Below are positions 54,171 through 64,000 of a DNA stretch of 64,000 bases, piece after piece (position 1 is the stretch's first letter; every line of letters starts with the position of its first letter). Source of the DNA: Theocolax elegans. Lineage: Eukaryota > Arthropoda > Insecta > Hymenoptera > Cerocephalidae. The position numbers were made by a program, and so were the translations under genes. The notes beneath the pieces are model-generated. The model did not search any database. It was not told where the DNA came from and saw nothing but the letters and a program-made list of their open reading frames with translations. The stretch spans positions 27,773,058 through 27,837,057 of the forward strand of contig CM047426.1 in assembly GCA_026168455.1 (NCBI GenBank). Direction: 5' to 3'.

Positions 54171-57100
54171 CAAATCGGGGAAAATTCAATTCATATAAAC
54201 CTAAAGGTAGAGGGGCAAGTAATTTGCTAAATTCGTCCAGAAGCAAGGAACCGAAAGCAGGTAAAATTTTAAATACTTTAATTGATGAAACAAATATTAC
54301 GAATGTGAGATATGAACCTAGTAGTCGGAAACTTTTAGCAAAATTTTTAGTTGACTCGGGAGCAACGGAGCATCTCACCAACTCTAGGCTAATTTTTACA
54401 AGATTTGATAATAAAGAAAACCTTATAAGATGCCCAAATAAAAATCCAGAGGCGAGCTTAAAATCGGAGGGAGCGGGATGCGTAGGTATTAAAACGGGAG
54501 ATAATAGAATTTTAACCTTAAATAATGTAATTTGCGCGGAATCACTGTCGGAAAACTTGCTATCCTTAAGAAAATTTGTAGACAAGGGACTAGGTATTTA
54601 TTTGGATAACAAGAGAGTAGATATATTTGATCCTATTTCGAATAAAACCTTTCTAACTGGAATATACGAGAAACCATACTGGTTGATTAAAGTCGAAATA
54701 GAAAAGCGAAGCGATACTTTAAAATCGAGTTCTGAAAAATTCAATTGCACACCAATTGCCTACCTTCTGACCCGAAGTAAAATTAAACAGACTCCTGATG
54801 TAAAATTAAATGAAATCCATGAAGTCGCATCCCAGTCAGAAATTAAGAATGAAACTGGTGTGTTGAAAGTCGGTTTTAACTTTGAAACAACAGTGACGCA
54901 TAGAAAACTGCATAACCCTAACGAAATAACTGTAAACACTGATGAAAAATTGAGATTTGAAAAGGAAATTAATTGCGACACAGATTTACCTGCCCAATCA
55001 AATAAGTCAATGTTATGGCATGTGAGAATGGGTCATGCCTCTTTAAATTATCTGAGAAACCTGCAGAAGAGATTTCCTGATTTTAAGAAATTGAGTGATG
55101 TGAAATTTGATAATTCCGTGCTTGAATGCGAAGTGTGTAAAATGACTAAAATGAACAGACTGCCTTTCAATGAGACGAGGATGAGAGCATCTGCTCAACT
55201 ACAAATAATTCATTCGGACATAATGGGCCCGATAAGTCCGAAATCACACCCAAAGGGATATCGCTTTATTTCTGTATTTGTATATGATTATTCCTGATTA
55301 GCTCAGGCATATCCCATGAAATTTAAAAATGATAGAGGATCGTGTCTTGATCACTTTGTTAAAACTTCTAGAAATTTACTTGGACGAGACGCGAAAGTCT
55401 GTTACTTAAGATCAGATCAGGGCACAGAATTTACGAGAGACGATACAGTTAAAGTACTGGAAAAACTCGGAACTGAACTGCAGTTGGCATGCCCTGATAC
55501 TCCTCAGCACAATGGAGTGGCTGAGAGATTCAATCTGACTATTCAGACGAAAGTAAGAGCGCTGATGTTTGATTCCAAATTTCCAGAAAATATGTGGGAC
55601 TTGGCTTTGGGTGCTGCTGTTTATGCTTACAATAGAACTCCACACAAGTCAAATGAAATGGTTTCTCCTTTGGAAAAATTTAACCCAAATTATACCGTGA
55701 ATTTAAAACAATTTAGGCGTTTCGGTTGCATGGCTTATGTGAAGATTCAGAGAAAAATAGGTGCTAAGTTTAGACAGATTGCAATCCCAAGTTTTCTTGT
55801 TGAGTACAAAGCCACCGGTTATGTCTTGTTCAAACCAGATGAGAATAGATTTTATGAAAGTCGAGATGTGAGATTCAATCAAAAAATTGTTTTTGGTGAC
55901 AGATTCACAAAGAATCAAATACAAGACTGGGATAATAATTTTGAAAAGGTAAACAACGAGAAGTGGTTCTTAAATTATGAGAAATATGTGTCGAGAGAAT
56001 CTGAGGAAATAATAAGAAAGGAGGGAGTAGAAAAGAGAAAGAGAGGTCGCCCGAGGAAATTACAAGCGAAAGAAAGCGAAACAGAAAAGGAACAAACATT
56101 AAGTGATCCGAAATATCATGCACTGCTAGCAAAAATTAACTGTGACCCACAATCGTATAGAGAGGCGATGAGTTCAAATGACAAAGAAAATTGGTTGTCT
56201 GCAATTCAGAGTGAATTGGACTCAATGAACAAAAATGAAGTATGGGAACTGGTAGAACGATCTGAAATTATGAGAGGCGAAATTAAACCGAATATAATAG
56301 ATTCTAGGTGGGTCTTGAAGAAAAAGGTGGAAAAGGAAGGGACGTGTAAATATAAAGCGAGACTTGTTATAAGAGGCTTCAAGGATAGAAATGAATATGA
56401 TTTGGTTGAAACATACGCACCTGTTTCGAGATTAACCTTGATAAGATCGGTTCTAGCCATCATTAATAAATATGATTTGGACGTATATCAAATGGACGTG
56501 AAAACCGCTTTCTTGAACGGAACTATAAGCGAAGAGATATACATGGAATTGCCAGAAGGCATGAATGTGACGAGCAAAGAGAAGCGAGAGAAGGTCTGTA
56601 AATTGAAGAAAGCGCTGTATGGGTGAAAAATCAGTCTGAAACGTTGGAATGAAAGGTTTACGGAAGCTGCTAATAAAATAGGTCTACACACTCATGATAG
56701 CGAACCATGTTTATTTACTTGGCGAGAGAGGAATAAATTCTTGTTTTTGGTTTTATATGTTGCTGATATGTTAATTGTTAGCAACGATAAAGTCCGACTA
56801 AGCGAGGTGAAAACTAAATTAAAATCAGAATTTGAAATGACTGATCTGGGAGAACCGAAGTGCTTTCTAGGAATTAAGATTTTACGGGATAGAGTGAATA
56901 AAACGTTGACATTGTCACAAGAAAGCTATATATTAAAATTGTTACAGAGATTTGGGTTTAGTGAGATGCATTCGCAAAGGACTCCGATGATTACAAACCA
57001 GGTAGCAAATCGTAAGAGACGCGATCGCGAAGAGAATGAGACAGGATTGGAATACAAAATTGACGAATTCAAACTGAATGTTCCCTATAGAGAAGCCGTG

Positions 57101-57736
57101 GGTTCATTATTGTATCTAGCAAATGTGACGCGTCCAGATATCACTTATGCAGTGAATATTGTCAATAGGCATCAAATAAATCTGAATGAGGACGATTGGG
57201 AAATGATAAAAAGGATTTTTAGATATTTAAAGGGAAGTGCGTCCTTTGGTCTAAAATATACTGGCAATACTGACGATATTGAAACCTATTCGGATGCAAG
57301 TTTTGCCGATTGTAGAAATAGTTTGACAACTAGTGGTTTTGTAATTAAATTATTTGGAAATGCGGTGTCTTGGAAGACGCACAAGCAATCATATGTCACA
57401 CTATCTACCTGTCAAGCTGAGTATGTGGCAATGAGCGAGGCGTGTCAATATAGAATTTCGTTGTTAAATTCTCTAAAATTGATTCTAATTGATGACTTTA
57501 AACCTATGATTTTGTGGTGTGACAATAAGGCGGCTGGTGCAGCCACCCAAATGACAGGTAGCAATAAGTTACGACATATGATTGAAATTAAAGAACATTA
57601 TGTGAGAGAATGTGTTAAAATGGGTTTTGTTAAAGTGATGTGGGTTAAGTCTAAAGAACAACTTGCTGATATATTTACGAAGCCATTGGCTTTTGATTTA
57701 CATAATAAACTAACCTTCAAGATAATGAATGGATAA
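54171..57736 (+). pseudogene. copia pol: protease, integrase, RT, RNase H
   Basis: One frame from 54224 with two in-frame TGA codons. Protease: [14 protein letters not shown]. Integrase: [14 protein letters not shown] and CEVCKMTK (HHCC zinc site), then IHSDIMGP, then DQGTEFT and CPDTPQHNGVAERFN (D, D, E all present). TGA at 55295 probably replaces CGA. RT: DSRWVLKKKVEKEG, YKARLVIRGF, YQMDVKTAFLNG; TGA at 56624. The catalytic YVDD motif is LYVADML, so the first aspartate is lost. RNase H: YSDASFADC, STCQAEYVAMSEA and LWCDNKAA. It ends at 57736 just before the 3' LTR. Confidence 0.9.
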
Positions 57737-57814
57737 AGAGATGCGTATATATTGTACTTAATATGTGTGATTTGTGTTTCTTTCAGGAAACAGTAACTGA
57801 TTCCAGGTCCGATC

Positions 57815-57823
57815 GGGAGGGAG
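57815..57823 (+). other. copia polypurine tract
   Basis: GGGAGGGAG lies immediately before the TG of the 3' LTR, the expected primer for plus-strand synthesis. Confidence 0.85.
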
Positions 57824-58064
57824 TGATAGAGTTGCGATCGGCCCTTAAGTCGATTTCCCCCACCACCTTATAGACAATTGAAGCGCACGGTGTTCGTCGG
57901 AGTGCTTACTCTCTGTTCGGCTACCGATCAGTTCAGATCTATATACGGCGCACCCGCGAACTACTTTTACAGTTTATATTTTTCATATATATATTAATAA
58001 ATAACTTTAAGTGAAGTGTAAAAGTGAGACGAGTTTTATTGCTGCCATCTCCTAATTTCCATCA
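57824..58064 (+). repeat. copia 3' LTR
   Basis: TGATAGAGTTGCG ... ATTTCCATCA; about nine substitutions and one indel from the 5' LTR. TSD TATAT follows. Confidence 0.9.
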
Positions 58065-58095
58065 TATATACATTACGATTAAAAAATATTTATCT

Positions 58096-58349
58096 CTAAA
58101 TATTTACCATATTTCGCAAACATTTTTTATTTTTTTCATTTAGCTTTGCCTTTACTTCCGTAATTTTTTTTAAAGGATGATCCTCTTTATCGTCGATTGG
58201 AAAATATTTTAGTAGTTCTGTAACTTCTTGATGTGACACTCGAGTTGTTTCAGAATCTGCGTTGTGTTGAACTTTTCCAACTTTGTGCTCCATCAATGAT
58301 ATTTTTTTACTATTAATATTTGTTTTTTCTACCAATTTTTTCAACAACG
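58096..58349 (-). CDS. candidate coding exon, DUF4806-like end
   Basis: On the minus strand an acceptor TTTTTCCAG is followed by 83 open codons to a stop. The end, LLKYFPIDDKEDHPLKKITE followed by a NEKNKKCLRNMV segment, recalls the C-terminal domain I know as DUF4806 in insect proteins (FP-x-... E-x-L ... MV). The upstream part is basic and coiled. No start codon is in the exon, so other exons would lie to the right. It could be a host exon or part of a transposon gene. Confidence is low. Confidence 0.3.
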
Positions 58350-58753
58350 CTGGAAAAATTAATCAAAATAATTAATATTAATTGACGAAAGGTTAAAAGT
58401 TGAACATAAACAATAATTTATCATTCTCACTGACTTATATTATGAAGTCATTGGTAATACAAATATAATTAGAAAGATAAGAGTTAAGCTTTTCAGACGT
58501 ACATTTTTATAAATAAATTTCAGCCTTATTTTTATGTATTATTAGCTTACATAACTTAAAAGCGTAAAATTGCATTATTTAGACAAATAAATGTTTTTTA
58601 TAATTGTTCAGAAAAAATTTTATGTTTTTTTAAAAGTTTTTTTAAGCTTTAATATTTTTTGTTTAAGAAACATTCTATCTAAAAGGGTTATACAAATAAT
58701 AATATGCAATATCGTAAAAAAATATTCATTATACCATTATTAAGAATTAAAAT

Positions 58754-58869
58754 TTATCGATCAGACATATTATTTAAGTCGGATTCTATTTCAGGCCCTC
58801 GTGTTTGTTCTTCAATTTCTGATGGGGCAGTTGGCGACGTCTCATCTTCATCGTGATCTGTATTTACAA
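58754..58869 (-). CDS. candidate acidic terminal exon
   Basis: After AAATTCCAAACAG on the minus strand, an open stretch of 37 codons rich in D and E (NTDHDEDETSPTAPSE) ends in a stop. Because it has its own stop it cannot precede the exon at 58096-58349 in one message; the two would be alternative ends. Confidence 0.25.
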
Positions 58870-59026
58870 CTGTTTGGAATTTTTGTAATAAAATTTATTT
58901 AAGGATATGTCGGTGTTACGTACGTAACATCGACGCGCGGATCGGCGCGTGTGTGAGAACGGTGTAGGATGACCGAAACGCGAAATATCATGACGAATGC
59001 AACTACAACAAGAAATCGCGGACGGT

Positions 59027-59092
59027 GGCCTAGTGGTTAGGTCTCGTGACTGGAAACTCGCGGATCCTCGGTTCGAGTCCCGACGTCCGATC
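59027..59092 (+). repeat. tRNA-like pseudogene or SINE head
   Basis: GGACGGTGGCCTAGTGGTTAGG and CGGTTCGAGTCCCGACGTCC give A and B boxes and a five-pair acceptor match (GGACG/CGTCC). The T-stem has mismatches and no clean cloverleaf forms. It lacks a poly(A) tail or TSD that I can see. Confidence 0.5.
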
Positions 59093-59255
59093 AATTTTTT
59101 ATTCGGTTCTCTCCTATCACCTTCTCCATACGCAACATTAAATGTTAAATAATATTAAATGTTTTAAATGTTAATAAGTATTAAAGTTAGCGATAAATTT
59201 GAAATTAACCAATTATATTACCTTGCAAAGACTCTTGTATTTCCGTAAGGATTGA

Positions 59256-59407
59256 TTGTCGCGAGCTGGTAATTTTATTTATTTATTTAGTCATTTTCAT
59301 GCATTATACTATGTTAGTTATTTGATTGGAATACTTAAGCTTATATTTATAAGCAGGAGAAAAGAGAAGAGAAGAAAAAAAATATTGGGAAAATAAATGT
59401 TTAACAA
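59256..59407 (-). repeat. possible 3' LTR of the env-bearing element
   Basis: On the minus strand, AATAAAGGGT is followed by TGTTAAACATT, a TATAAATA box about 60 bases on, AATAAATAAATAAA and ...GCGACA. This order would suit a short LTR just downstream of the last ORF. Without the partner LTR, which is outside the window, it stays a guess. Confidence 0.2.
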
Positions 59408-59449
59408 CCCTTTATTATTATTATTAATTAATTTATTTTTTTCAAGCCT

Positions 59450-60805
59450 TTACTTTGTCTTGTTATCTCCTTTTTCCTCAGAAAATACACTTCTTAACTC
59501 GTCCATATATGAGGGTGTATTTAGTGTGATCAATTCTAAGGTGTCCTCGGGGGCCATTGACAAGAAGTTATAGAGGGCTTCCATTCCTCTTTCTTCGTTA
59601 TTTCCATTTTCCTCCAATATCTGGCCATAATTCTGTGGTTTTGTTAACTTTGGTGTATAATAATCAAATTTGGCCATGTTGCATATTTTCAAGTGCTGCG
59701 TCCATTCTGCTTCTCTGATTAATTTTTCGCAAAATCAATGATCTTTTGTTTTATGGCACCTCATTTGTTACATATATCTACGTGTGTTTCAAAATGCTTC
59801 TTATTGACCCATGTTTTACATGGGACGTGATATTTTTTTAAATCATGGTGTGGGGTGTCACACGGTCGATTTTTCTTGTAGGACCAACTAGGCTTATAGG
59901 CGACGGCCATTTCAATTGCCCTTTTGGCCTCCTCTTCGTTTACATAGGTAACAAACCCGTGATAGGATGGATGCTGATTATCGTACTTGGGTTCTCTCAT
60001 TTTTACCCAATAAATGACTTCGATTTGGCCATATTCTGCGAAAGTTCTTTTGAACTGTTCTTCTGATGTCCCCCAGGGAATCAAAACATGTAAGCGATGG
60101 GAACTTAAATCTTTACTGGGTTCTAATTGGCCACTCTCCTCTGCTTCTGGATTTGGCCCCGCTGCTTCACTTAATCTTGCTTCTTCCAAAGCTTCCTCTT
60201 CTTCTTGGTTTTGTCGCCATTGGTCAACAGGATTCATGGTCTGATTTATAAGTGGGCCAAGACTTATTATTGTTTTTGTTAAAGCTGCGATACTATTAAA
60301 AATGATTTCTAGCGTAAAATTTGGGCCAACCGTTCGGATTTCATGTGAGATTATCTCGCCTGTCCTTCTAATGAAATTTATTAGCATAGACCCTATATCT
60401 TCTCGTTCGTACAATATGGCCAGTCCCCTTGACTCGTTGGTAATAGGGTGAAGGCCAATTAATGAAACTCCTTGCAATGAGTCTCTTTCAAATATGGGTT
60501 GTGCCCGGTTGTGTGCGATGATTTGAGCATACATCTCCTCTCTCGTAAGTCTTCTCATTTTTAACAAATCGATTTCTCTGGCCATTTGATTACGTGTTTC
60601 TTCTGTTTTGAAATGAGCTACTATTCGGCCATTTCCATCATCCAGGAGTGTATTGGTATATTGTACCAGGTCGGGACAAGTGAAAAACTCCCGAACTGCT
60701 TCCGCGCTTAACTCCGTTGAGTTTTGATAATAAATTATCAACGTATGTGGCCCTTCCTTTTTAGTCGAAATTACATTCATTGTTTCCATATTTTCGGCCA
60801 TTTTC
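59450..60805 (-). pseudogene. accessory gene 2: triple RRM-like protein with tandem HCHC zinc motifs
   Basis: ATG at 60801 follows a splice acceptor, poly-T then ACAG/GAAA (acceptor AG at 60806-60807). The first 346 residues have RRM-like regions at about 18-80, 112-180 and, clearest, 236-302 (HRLHVLIPWG as RNP2, then HGFVTYVNEEEAKRAIEMA as RNP1 plus helix). An acidic linker lies at 195-230. A motif H-x2-C-x11-H-x3-C spans residues 325-344. A TGA at 59761 ends the frame, but another frame at once continues with a second H-x2-C-x11-H-x3-C (stop inside it) and 80 more residues to 59450. The gene is thus recently broken near its 3' end. The RRMs predict RNA binding; resemblance to RBM45-type RRMs is faint. 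It is related to accessory gene 1. Confidence 0.65.
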
Positions 60806-60821
60806 CTGTAAAAAAAAAAAA
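60805..60821 (-). other. splice acceptor before accessory gene 2
   Basis: A 11-base T run then ACAG on the minus strand, four bases before the ATG; a strong pyrimidine tract and acceptor. Confidence 0.7.
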
Positions 60822-61073
60822 TTAGATTAGTTAAGATATATTTGTGTGCGTTTTTTTTCCCAAGTTTCTGCAAAAGGAAAATAATGGTTATTATTTTAAA
60901 ATATAAAACACTTTTAATTGTTAATAACCCATAACCTTGCCCCCCTTTGTTAAATTTTTGGACGACACAAGGACAAAACAATATAGCACATTTATAATAT
61001 TAATGTATTCGCGTACTATACGTGAATTTAATCTGTTTTTGATGTTTTTATTTTCTTGGTTAATCCTTGATTT

Positions 61074-61788
61074 TTAGTACACCACTTGTGGTTCCCATTG
61101 ACGAGGAGATATGTTTGCGCCACATAATTCATGTATTGGCCAGTGTTGTTCTATTTCCTTCTGCTGCCAGAATGTTTGTCTTTGCAACCTACATGTTTTT
61201 GTATGCATTTCAAATATATCAATGTTTATTTGTCTCAAGCATGCTAAATGCAATTTTTGTGGTAAATTGCCATTTATCATGCATTTTCTGGACAGGATTT
61301 TCTTGTCTAAATATTTTGGTTTATATATGGATTCTGCTTCCTTCAATGCCTTTGCTGCTTCTTCTTCGGTAGAGTACTGTATGTATGCATGAGTTGGCGT
61401 TCCTTCGGCGTTATATAGTATTTGGTGATAGTCTAATTGGCCAAATTGTACAAAATGTTGGAAAAACCTTTCCTCACGTTCCATGTTGCTGTCTGTAAAT
61501 GGTAATTGACAGAATAGTCTTCTGTGATCCTTTTCTCTGTTCCCTGTCTTAGCAATTTCTCTTTTGTGTTGTCCTTTATTGTTATTTTTGTAATATATCA
61601 ATGCTTTATTGAAAGAGGATTTGTCCATATAGTTTATGATGATGATCTTATGTCTGGTTCCTAGGTTATTTAAAACACGTAAGTTTATTATTTGTCCAAA
61701 TTGTTGGTACTCGGTTATTGTTTTGCCAAGTGCTTGTCCCTGGTCAAATGTCATTCTCAATTCTGGAAATCCTATGTTTGATTCCATT
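61074..61788 (-). CDS. accessory gene 1: RRM protein with HCHC zinc motif
   Basis: 237 intact residues from ATG at 61787, one base after a splice acceptor TTAAGTTACAG (AG at 61789-61790). Residues 8-66 are RRM-like without clear RNP motifs. Residues 89-155 are a good RRM: RLFCQLPF (RNP2), FFQHFVQFGQLDYHQIL, HAYIQYSTEEEAAKAL (RNP1 and helix 2). Residues 180-199 carry H-x2-C-x11-H-x3-C, identical in spacing to accessory gene 2, and a weaker second H/C cluster follows (209-222). It overlaps the end of env by 44 bases in another frame. It presumably binds RNA, perhaps element transcripts; that is inference. I know no errantivirus with such a gene. Confidence 0.7.
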
Positions 61789-63730
61789 CTGTAACTTAAA
61801 TTGGTTCTCAAGATTAGACCAATGCATTGGTTGTATAAAATTTTTTTTCAAATTATCAGTAAGGCATTGTTGAGGTGGCAAGTACGAGGATTTGGTTGGG
61901 GTCTTTTGGATAAGATTATCAGAAGTTGTGTTGTGTTCTACGTCTTCGTTACGTTGGTCTGTTCTACTTGTAATGTTTTGTATTATATCTTTGTTTCTTT
62001 TGTGTACGTTTGTCCTTCTCTTCCTTCTGTTGTTGAGCATTTTCCAAAAGGTTATAATTAGTCCAATTATGATAATTTGTGATGATATGATGCCATATAT
62101 CATATAGTGGGTATTGTTTAATTCTCTCTTATGCTGTCCAATCTCTTTCATTTTCGAGATTATTTGATGTATGGATTTGTCTCTAGCATACCAAATATCA
62201 GGTGCTTCATGAGTCAATTGTAATTTCTTGTATTCGGGGTCCTTAAATATTGGGTAGATTTCTGAAATATTTAAATTTATTTCGGGTTTATATATGTATT
62301 GGCGATTGTTTTTGCGGATAACCTCCTGTGTTAATTCATCTGTTTCTGTCCTAGCTGAGCAAGTAGGAGCTAATCTTAAGATTCCTACCCCCTCGATAGC
62401 GGTTAGTTGATCTGGTTGATTTGTACAAGTTACGTGTAATATTTCCCTTTTTAGTGTGGAAAATATCCACGTTCCATCGGCTTGTAAATAACTCTACTGA
62501 GTATTTGTATTTGTTTTTAATATTATGTTATATTTCCTCAAGTTATCATGTTCTGGGGTCAATAACATTGATAACTCACAATCTTCGTGTGAGGAGGTGT
62601 CTTTTAATGATTCTTGTATGGGGTATATGAGTGTATAATGTGTTCGTATACACTCATTAAATAATTGGCTGTGTATTTTTAAATATTGTTTCTGGTTTGC
62701 TGCCAGCATAAGATAGTCATGTGAGGGTACTATTTGCGCTGTACCGATAGCGTTGTTGAGTTTGTCATATTGTGGCACGCCTAGTGGATGTAGTCTGTAC
62801 AATTCGTATTCTGTTCTATCTACTAGGGGTAGGTATAGTACTGTTAATACTCTACCCTGGTTATTGGTAGTATCTATTTTTGCTATTTTAGCAATTTCTT
62901 CGGGTCTTAGATGCTCTGTTTGGACTGTCCACTACAATTTGTTGTAAAATTGTGGGTCTTAACAGTCCTGGGTGAACTCGTCCTTCTTTTAATAATTGTA
63001 AAATTTTTAAGAACTTCTCACAACTATTTATTAGGTGATACATTTTTGATTCTACCCTTCTACTGTAACTTATTAGGTTCATCATATACTTCATTTTATT
63101 TTCTCGTTCTTGAAAATCTTTTATGTGTTGATTCATTATTTCTTCCATTTGGTGTAAGGTTTTGTCGTGTAATTTTGTAATGTTGTATATTTCTTCAAAT
63201 CCTGTTGTGATTATATATGTCTTTTCTTCGGTTAATTGTACCAGTGTTTTCTGATCCTCGGAAAGCTTATCAATGTTCTTGTTTAGCATGTTTAGGTCAT
63301 CCTCCGTTATTAGGCCAAATAAACTTTTACTCAAGGATCCTACAATTCCCAATGGTGCTAATCTCTTTACTTTTATGCTTCTTGGTTGTCTAATTTTGGT
63401 GTGGTCTTCGAGTCCAATATTTAAAATTGTTTCTCTAATTTCTCGATGTACATTTTCCAGTTTTTGTTGTTTTATTTCTATCAGATCCTTTACTAGTATG
63501 TCCTTACATTCATCTGTTCTAAATCTTTGTACACATCGGAGATAAGTAACTATATACGATTTAATGGGTCCATGATCTTGTAAAAATTGGTTCACTTCCA
63601 ATGAGATTGCTAATTTCCAACTAGTTCTTCTAAGTTTTATTGTATCTATTTTTTCGTAGTATATCCCAGGGTTTGAGAGTACATGGCTTATTACAAAGTT
63701 TGTATTTAACCAATCATATAAGAGAATTTT
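61744..63730 (-). pseudogene. env: errantivirus-type envelope (F-like) glycoprotein, broken
   Basis: On the minus strand after the end of pol. The open frame starts near 63730; its head holds NPGIYYEKID, a motif common near the N-terminus of insect retrovirus Env and baculovirus F proteins. RQPRSIKVKR is a furin-like site, followed by a fusion-peptide-like segment with GIVGSLSKSLFG. Long helices follow, and late in the protein a transmembrane segment (MIYGIISSQIIIIGLIITFW, about 62100-62040) and a cytoplasmic tail of some 130 residues. A frameshift near 62935 and an in-frame TAG near 62492 inactivate it. No signal peptide or start codon is clear; an upstream spliced exon may have supplied them. 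Confidence 0.8.
61788..61799 (-). other. splice acceptor before accessory gene 1
   Basis: TTAAGTTACAG on the minus strand ends one base before the ATG, so the gene can be read from a spliced message. Confidence 0.6.
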
Positions 63731-63789
63731 TCAATTAATTTTATGTTAATGCAAAATTGTAGTTATTTCAATTTGAATATCATTTTAAT

Positions 63790-63815
63790 ATATATATATA
63801 TATGTGTGTGTATAC
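63790..63815. repeat. TA/TG microsatellite between pol and env
   Basis: A run of TA followed by TG dinucleotides, probably a later expansion. Confidence 0.85.
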
Positions 63816-63840
63816 ATTCAATTCATTTATTAATGAATTT

Positions 63841-63998
63841 AATTCAATCGGAAGTTGAGGGGCGAGCTTGACTTTGTTTTTGTGTTTGCATACTAGTTAT
63901 CCGTTAGGTTTTTCTAAAATAACATTTTCGCGGCCTTTAATTTCAAATATTTTGTATTTCGCGTCATAATAAGGGCTGGCTTTATTTTCCCTCTTGTC
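63841..63998 (-). pseudogene. end of gypsy-type integrase (pol), cut by the window edge
   Basis: The minus strand from 63998 reads SPYYDAKYKIFEIKG, then a segment resembling the LEKPNG...KHKNKVK end of gypsy integrases (the SH3-like C-terminal domain). A TAA lies inside it at 63897-63899 and similarity runs on for about 15 codons. This places pol directly upstream of env, as in errantiviruses. The rest of the element is beyond the window. Confidence 0.65.
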
Positions 63999-64000
63999 AT

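Larger units (their letters stand above)
50159..58064 (+). mobile_element. Ty1/copia LTR retrotransposon, full length but decayed
   Basis: Two LTRs of about 241 bases, a 5-base TSD (TATAT), a copia-type half-tRNA primer site, a purine tract and gag-protease-integrase-RT-RNase H in copia order. The LTRs differ at about ten positions by eye, so insertion is older than that of the gypsy element. A foldback MITE sits in the leader. Several stops and frameshifts and a changed RT catalytic residue make it inactive. Confidence 0.95.

Noticed and set aside
59027..59092. Functional tRNA gene
   Set aside because: A and B boxes are present but the T-stem is mismatched and no cloverleaf closes; better read as a SINE head or pseudogene. 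The same holds for 21475-21548.

Overview
This is eukaryotic, AT-rich, intron-bearing DNA from an insect genome. Hymenoptera, possibly an ant, is my guess from the transposon mix; nothing in the sequence proves it. I find no convincing conserved host gene. Nearly every interpretable stretch is a transposable element, often one inserted into another, and many insertions can be delimited by target-site duplications (TSDs) visible in the sequence. A 100-N assembly gap lies at 6513-6612.

Layout. 0-4.3 kb: a 674-bp foldback MITE (TSD TTA) inside another repeat, an R1-like LINE remnant on the minus strand, and a Jockey/CR1-like reverse transcriptase (RT) fragment split by a 5'-truncated I/R1-type LINE with a 14-bp TSD. 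4.4-5.9 kb: a decayed transposase of the DNC/GGQN type (I place it near the DUF7869 proteins). 7.2-9.3 kb: exons of a Mutator-like transposase gene with compatible splice phases and a duplicated last exon. 9.4-11.2 kb: a Penelope-like element with inverted arms and a GIY-YIG endonuclease. 13.9-16.7 kb: a 1.42-kb tandem duplication carrying an old SINE. 18.2-19.3 kb: a cluster of long, well-paired hairpins, repeated in opposite orientation at 43.0-44.1 kb. 26.8, 30.9, 41.0 and 49.2 kb: tRNA-derived SINEs with TSDs. 31.1-40.3 kb: a young Ty3/gypsy insertion on the minus strand (TSD ATGA), internally deleted and twice internally duplicated. 41.7-48.2 kb: a 6.5-kb DNA transposon with about 360-bp inverted repeats, a broken transposase of the same family as the 4.4-kb copy, and the second hairpin cluster as cargo. 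48.9-50.0 kb: a solo LTR of the gypsy family with a SINE inside. 50.16-58.06 kb: a complete but decayed Ty1/copia element (TSD TATAT) carrying a second foldback MITE in its leader.

The most unusual region is 59.4-64 kb on the minus strand. The end of a gypsy-type integrase is followed by a broken envelope gene with a furin-like site and fusion peptide, then by two related ORFs that combine RNA-recognition-motif (RRM) folds with an H-x2-C-x11-H-x3-C zinc-binding motif. Each of these ORFs starts one to a few bases after a good splice acceptor. This looks like an errantivirus-like element with two extra, separately spliced RNA-binding genes after env, an arrangement I do not know from described members. 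The 5' half of the element lies beyond the window.

Within each retroelement the parts fit a standard life cycle: LTR promoter and polyadenylation, tRNA primer site, Gag, protease, RT, RNase H and integrase. Almost all copies here are inactivated by stops, frameshifts or deletions. The intact open frames of note are the R1-like ORF1 (fused to an RT fragment), the gypsy gag, and the 237-residue RRM protein at 61.1-61.8 kb.
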